DNA from: Paenibacillus sp. ACRRY
GTDB taxonomy: Bacteria; Bacillota; Bacilli; Paenibacillales; Paenibacillaceae
Length of the DNA: 64,000 nt
Direction of reading: 5' to 3'
Assembly (NCBI RefSeq): GCF_022346995.1
Contig: NZ_JAKRNM010000003.1
Coordinates: 248,001-312,000 of the forward strand
Shown: in pieces, positions 60,355-64,000 of the stretch
Position numbering within the stretch: the stretch's first letter is position 1
Layout: every line of letters begins with the position of its first letter
Notes under the pieces: model-generated
Database searches by the model: none
Seen by the model: only the letters and a program-made list of their open reading frames with translations
Told to the model about the DNA's origin: nothing
Position numbers and translations under genes: made by a program

Positions 60355-61308
60355 ATGAAGTTAGGTTATATGTTGATCGCACTGGCTGTTCTGTCTATCG
60401 TTTACATATTTATCGGCAATTCGGACATTTCACCCTTGGATATATTCCACTTAACCCCAGTGCAGCTGCAGGTACTGCAAGTCAGTCGGTTTCCCCGCCT
60501 GATCAGCATTCTGGTCGCGGGCATCAGTATGAGCGTAATTGGTCTGATCATGCAGCAGCTGACACGCAACCGGTTTGTTTCGCCTACAACGGCAGGTACC
60601 ATGGATTCAGCAAGGCTTGGAATTCTGGTGACCCTGATGTGGTTCCCCGGAGCGTCCCCTCTGCAAAAAATGCTGGTTGCCTTCGCCTTTGCTCTGGCAG
60701 GTACACTGATCTTTATGCGAATCCTCGAGAAGGTCAAATTCAAGGACACGATATACATCGCCCTTCTGGGCCTGATGTTTGGGAACATCGTTAGTTCGGT
60801 AACAACCTTTTTTGCCTACAAAAACGATCTGATCCAAAACATCTCCTCTTGGCTGCAGGGTGACTTCTCCACCATCATGAAGGGCCGATATGAATTGATC
60901 TATATCAGTATTCCGCTGCTGATTATCGTCTATCTCTTCGCCAACCGTTTCACACTGGCGGGGATGGGAGAAGACTTCGCAACCAACCTGGGCCTCGCGT
61001 ATCGGAGAGTGGTCAACCTCGGATTGATTCTGGTAGCTATGGTCTCGGCCGTTGTCATTATCACCGTAGGAACCATTCCGTTTCTGGGTCTGGTCGTGCC
61101 CAACATTGTTACGCTCTATAAGGGAGATAACTTGCGTGACACACTGCCCCATACGGCGGTGCTGGGAGCGATATTCGTTCTGGTCTGTGACATTCTGGGT
61201 CAATTGATTATTTATCCGTATCAGCTGTCCATCAGTTTGACAGTGGGAGTCGTAGGCAGTGTGCTGTTTCTGTATTTACTGCTTCGAAGAAAGGCAAATG
61301 GGTCATGA
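60355..61308 (+). CDS. yclN: Iron-siderophore ABC permease (YclN type)
   Basis: A 317-residue FecCD-family permease with about nine helices. SRFPRLISILVAGISMSVIGLIMQQLTRN, in two adjoining pieces, is the family start, and the GTIPFLGLVVPNIV block is the ATPase contact. With YclO, YclP and YclQ it resembles the B. subtilis petrobactin importer. The Fur box and perfect promoter upstream show strong iron-controlled expression. The stop overlaps yclO by 4 bp. Confidence 0.93.
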   Translation: MKLGYMLIALAVLSIVYIFIGNSDISPLDIFHLTPVQLQVLQVSRFPRLISILVAGISMSVIGLIMQQLTRNRFVSPTTAGTMDSARLGILVTLMWFPGASPLQKMLVAFAFALAGTLIFMRILEKVKFKDTIYIALLGLMFGNIVSSVTTFFAYKNDLIQNISSWLQGDFSTIMKGRYELIYISIPLLIIVYLFANRFTLAGMGEDFATNLGLAYRRVVNLGLILVAMVSAVVIITVGTIPFLGLVVPNIVTLYKGDNLRDTLPHTAVLGAIFVLVCDILGQLIIYPYQLSISLTVGVVGSVLFLYLLLRRKANGS

Positions 61309-62273
61309 GAATGAAATATTCAGCGAATACTCTAAAGTTTGGTATCTTGATCGCAGCGGCGCTCATACTGATTGGTGTGTTTCTGGTTATTCAGTCCGGG
61401 GGCAACTGGGATTATATCCTGCCGCGCCGGGGAAAGAAGATTCTGGCCATCGTGCTCACTGGAGCATGTATTGCATACTCAACGGCTATCTTCCAAACGA
61501 TAACCAACAATCGTATCCTAACACCTGGCATCATGGGACTCGACTCCCTGTATATGTTGTTTCAGACGTTTGCGGTGTTTGTGTTTGGAAGCAGTCATAT
61601 CAGCTTTGTAAATAAAAATCTTAATTTTGCAGTGTCTGTCCTGCTAATGACCCTCTTTGCCCTGCTGCTGCATCAATTCATGTTCAGACGGGAACGAGGG
61701 CGCAATATCTATCTGCTGCTGCTTGTGGGCCTGATTCTGGGAACGCTCTTTCAGAGCCTGTCCTCCTTCATGGAGGTCCTGATTGATCCCAATGAATTTC
61801 TCATCCTACAAGGCAAGATGTTTGCCAGTTTTAACAATGTGAATACGGATCTGTTGATCATTTCGATGGCTTCCATCCTCCTGATCCTGCTGTATGCGCG
61901 GAAATTCACCAAGTATCTTGATGTTCTGGCACTTGGGAAGGATCATGCGGTGAACCTCGGTGTGGATTACCACTATATCGTGAAACGGCTGCTGCTGGTT
62001 GTCATGGTGCTGGTATCCATCTCTACTGCACTTGTCGGTCCAATCATGTTCCTGGGATTGCTGGTGGTGAATCTGGCTCATCAGGTGTTCCGGACACACC
62101 GGCATACCGTACTGATCTGGGGCTCGGTCATCATCGCCGTCGTTGCCTTGGTAGGCGGACAGCTGATCGTGGAACGGGTATTCACCTTCTCCACAACCGT
62201 AAGTGTCATTATCAACTTTGTAGGCGGTGTGTATTTCATCTATTTGCTGCTAAAGGAGAGTAAGTCGTGGTAG
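61305..62273 (+). CDS. yclO: Iron-siderophore ABC permease (YclO type)
   Basis: A 322-residue second FecCD permease. The start (ATGA overlap with yclN) is followed by hydrophobic helices and the ITNNRILTPGIMGLDSLYM block. The GPIMFLGLLVVNLAHQ segment is the ATPase contact region. The tail KESKSW overlaps the yclP start. It forms a heterodimeric channel with YclN. Confidence 0.93.
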   Translation: MRMKYSANTLKFGILIAAALILIGVFLVIQSGGNWDYILPRRGKKILAIVLTGACIAYSTAIFQTITNNRILTPGIMGLDSLYMLFQTFAVFVFGSSHISFVNKNLNFAVSVLLMTLFALLLHQFMFRRERGRNIYLLLLVGLILGTLFQSLSSFMEVLIDPNEFLILQGKMFASFNNVNTDLLIISMASILLILLYARKFTKYLDVLALGKDHAVNLGVDYHYIVKRLLLVVMVLVSISTALVGPIMFLGLLVVNLAHQVFRTHRHTVLIWGSVIIAVVALVGGQLIVERVFTFSTTVSVIINFVGGVYFIYLLLKESKSW

Positions 62274-63025
62274 AAGTCAGAAATGTCTCAAAACAATACG
62301 GCGGCGTCCGGGTAGTGGATGACGTATCACTGAATATTGCCAAAGGGAAAATTACTTCCTTTATCGGACCGAACGGTGCCGGCAAAAGTACACTGTTATC
62401 CATGATCACCAGACTCATCGGCAAAGACACCGGTCAGGTCCTGATTGAAGGCAAGGAAATTGAAGGCTGGAAGAGCAAGGAGCTGTCCAAAAAAATATCC
62501 GTGCTCAAACAATCCAACCACATCAATATCAGGTTGACGGTGGAGGATCTGGTGGCGTTCGGGCGCTTCCCTTACTCACAAGGACGGCTTACACCGGAAG
62601 ACCGCCAGTGGATACAGGAAGCCATTGATTATATGGATCTTGGTCCGTACCGCAAAAGGTATTTGGACGAGCTCAGCGGTGGACAGCGGCAGCGGGCGTA
62701 CATCGCCATGGTTATTGCGCAGAACACCGAATATATCCTGCTGGATGAACCGCTGAACAATCTGGACATGAAACATTCCGTGCAGATTATGAAAGTGCTG
62801 CGCAAAATGGTGGACGAGCTTGGCAAGACGATTGTCATTGTCATTCATGATATCAATTTTGCATCATGCTACTCCGATTATATTGTAGCGCTCAAGGAAG
62901 GCCGGGTCGTTCAGGAAGGTAAAACGGAGGACATCATTGATACGGAAGTATTACAGCAGGTATATGACATGCATATACCAGTGCAGGTGATCGATGGACG
63001 CAAGATTTGTGTGTACTTTTCGTAA
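62267..63025 (+). CDS. yclP: Iron-siderophore ABC ATPase (YclP type)
   Basis: A 252-residue ATPase with a GTG start that overlaps yclO by 7 bp. Walker A is GPNGAGKST, the signature LSGGQRQRAYIAMVI, Walker B ILLDEPLNNLD and the switch His is in IVIHDINFAS. It lacks a TOBE domain, as usual for siderophore importers, and powers YclNO. Confidence 0.94.
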   Translation: MVEVRNVSKQYGGVRVVDDVSLNIAKGKITSFIGPNGAGKSTLLSMITRLIGKDTGQVLIEGKEIEGWKSKELSKKISVLKQSNHINIRLTVEDLVAFGRFPYSQGRLTPEDRQWIQEAIDYMDLGPYRKRYLDELSGGQRQRAYIAMVIAQNTEYILLDEPLNNLDMKHSVQIMKVLRKMVDELGKTIVIVIHDINFASCYSDYIVALKEGRVVQEGKTEDIIDTEVLQQVYDMHIPVQVIDGRKICVYFS

Positions 63026-63064
63026 GAAAATTAAACCAATATAGAGAGTGAGAGGTGTCTATTT

Positions 63065-64000
63065 ATGAAAAAGGGTTGGTTGTTTACGTTGCTCGTTGTA
63101 TTGTCTGTAGTGCTGGCAGCATGCGGGGGAAATAAAGCAGCGGAGAATACGGGTGCAAGCACAGGAACAGGTTCAGAGGCCAATGCGGGGGCAGAACAGT
63201 CCAATGAGGAGATTGTTATTAAGCATAAACTTGGCGAGACCAAAGTGAAGAAGAATCCGCAAAACGTGGTTGTGTTTGACTATGGCGTGCTGGATACCCT
63301 GGATCAGTTGGGCGTAGAAGTTGCCGGTGTTCCTCAAGAAGGCGTTCCTCCATATCTGGAAAAGTATAATGACGCCAAGTACACCAACGTTGGTGGCTTG
63401 AAAGAAGCCGACTTTGAAAAGGTAAATGCCATGAGTCCTGATCTGATTATCATCTCGGGACGTCTGTCGGATTCCTATGAAGAACTGAGCAAGATTGCAC
63501 CGACCATCTATATGGCGGTGGACACTGAAGATTACATGAATTCACTGACAGAAAACGTGAAGACACTTGGTGAGATTTTCGGCAAGGAAACTGAAGCCGA
63601 GCAAGCGTTGGCTTCCATTGAAGCCTCTGCCCAAACATTGAAAGACAAGGTGACGGCTGCAGGCAAAAACGCACTGATCGTGCTGACAAATGAAGGCAAA
63701 CTGAGCGCATATGGTGCAGGCTCTCGATTTGGTGTCATTCATGATGTATTTGGTTTTAAACCAGCAGATGCCAATATCGAAGTATCTACGCATGGACAGA
63801 GCGTTTCCTTCGAATATGTCATGGAGACCGATCCGGATTACCTGTTTGTGGTTGACCGCAGTGCAGTGGTTGCAGGCAGTGGGGAAGCAGCTCCGGCTAA
63901 ACAGGTCATCGAGAATGATCTGGTTAAGAATACAACAGCGTACAAAGAAGGACACATTGTGTACCTTGACCCGAACTACTGGTACTTGTCCGGTGGCGGT
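63065..64000 (+). CDS. yclQ: Siderophore-binding lipoprotein (YclQ type), 3' partial
   Basis: 312 codons are visible from the ATG at 63065 (GAGAGG upstream); the frame is open to the window end. The signal peptide ends in a lipobox LAAC (lipidated Cys20), followed by a Gly/Ala/Thr linker. The class III binding fold is seen in PQNVVVFDYGVLDTLDQLGV, then MSPDLIIISGRLSD and YGAGSRFGVIHDVFGF. It captures an iron-siderophore, by similarity petrobactin or a related catecholate, and hands it to YclNO. It lies 39 bp after yclP. Confidence 0.92.
   Translation, partial: MKKGWLFTLLVVLSVVLAACGGNKAAENTGASTGTGSEANAGAEQSNEEIVIKHKLGETKVKKNPQNVVVFDYGVLDTLDQLGVEVAGVPQEGVPPYLEKYNDAKYTNVGGLKEADFEKVNAMSPDLIIISGRLSDSYEELSKIAPTIYMAVDTEDYMNSLTENVKTLGEIFGKETEAEQALASIEASAQTLKDKVTAAGKNALIVLTNEGKLSAYGAGSRFGVIHDVFGFKPADANIEVSTHGQSVSFEYVMETDPDYLFVVDRSAVVAGSGEAAPAKQVIENDLVKNTTAYKEGHIVYLDPNYWYLSGGG

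Overview
The window looks like a chromosome segment of a Paenibacillus-type Firmicute. GC content is moderate by eye. Strong AGGAGG ribosome sites stand 6-10 nt ahead of ATG, GTG or TTG starts. The families are those of Bacillus relatives: an oxygenase-only nitric oxide synthase, a YclNOPQ-type siderophore importer, a PerR-like regulator, soluble and membrane chemoreceptors and lipobox-bearing binding proteins. I see no rRNA, tRNA, CRISPR array, insertion sequence or prophage. The layout is short operons separated by clear intrinsic terminators.

Region 1 to 14 kb holds an ABC exporter cut by the window edge, a lipoprotein serpin, a lipid kinase, a TetR/MMPL efflux pair, a divergent nucleoside hydrolase, a chemoreceptor, a DUF3105 membrane protein and a zinc-ribbon membrane protein. 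Region 14 to 22 kb looks like one catabolic unit: a PotABCD-type ABC importer interleaved with a canonical nucleoside hydrolase and followed by adenine deaminase. It reads as uptake and breakdown of a purine nucleoside. A strong terminator sits in its leader, immediately before the binding-protein gene.

Region 22 to 42 kb holds a HAD hydrolase, dps, nitric oxide synthase, Nudix, an MFS exporter, a second and more typical potABCD operon, an AraC regulator with a quinone reductase, a CDF metal transporter, an extradiol dioxygenase/esterase pair, a PadR-HAAS-DUF4097 unit and a Rieske-FAD oxidoreductase. Region 42 to 64 kb holds a GH3 glycosidase, the anaerobic ribonucleotide reductase nrdDG, a degenerate hybrid kinase, an aldo/keto reductase, a GGDEF protein, the perR-regulator-katA stress cluster, a blaI-blaR-doxX cluster, a pirin and the yclNOPQ iron-siderophore operon, cut by the right edge.

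The most informative signals lie between genes. (a) The blaI promoter carries a CACTAC-N5-GTAGTG dyad over its -10. The same dyad, once perfect and once with a single mismatch, lies upstream of the DUF3105 gene 44 kb away. (b) dps, perR and katA share a 15-bp TTAGATYAAGTMTAA operator, with identical placement relative to the -10 in dps and katA. The PerR-like protein has Glu where B. subtilis PerR has the peroxide-sensing Asp104. (c) katA also has three CTCATG repeats at exact 11-bp spacing, just downstream of a gene for an orphan OmpR-type DNA-binding protein. (d) nrdD has two NrdR boxes 32 bp apart and an Fnr-type site placed at about -41.5. (e) Two copies of a long intergenic hairpin element share a 15-nt conserved arm and show compensatory changes in their stems. 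They lie beside the two Pot-type transporters.
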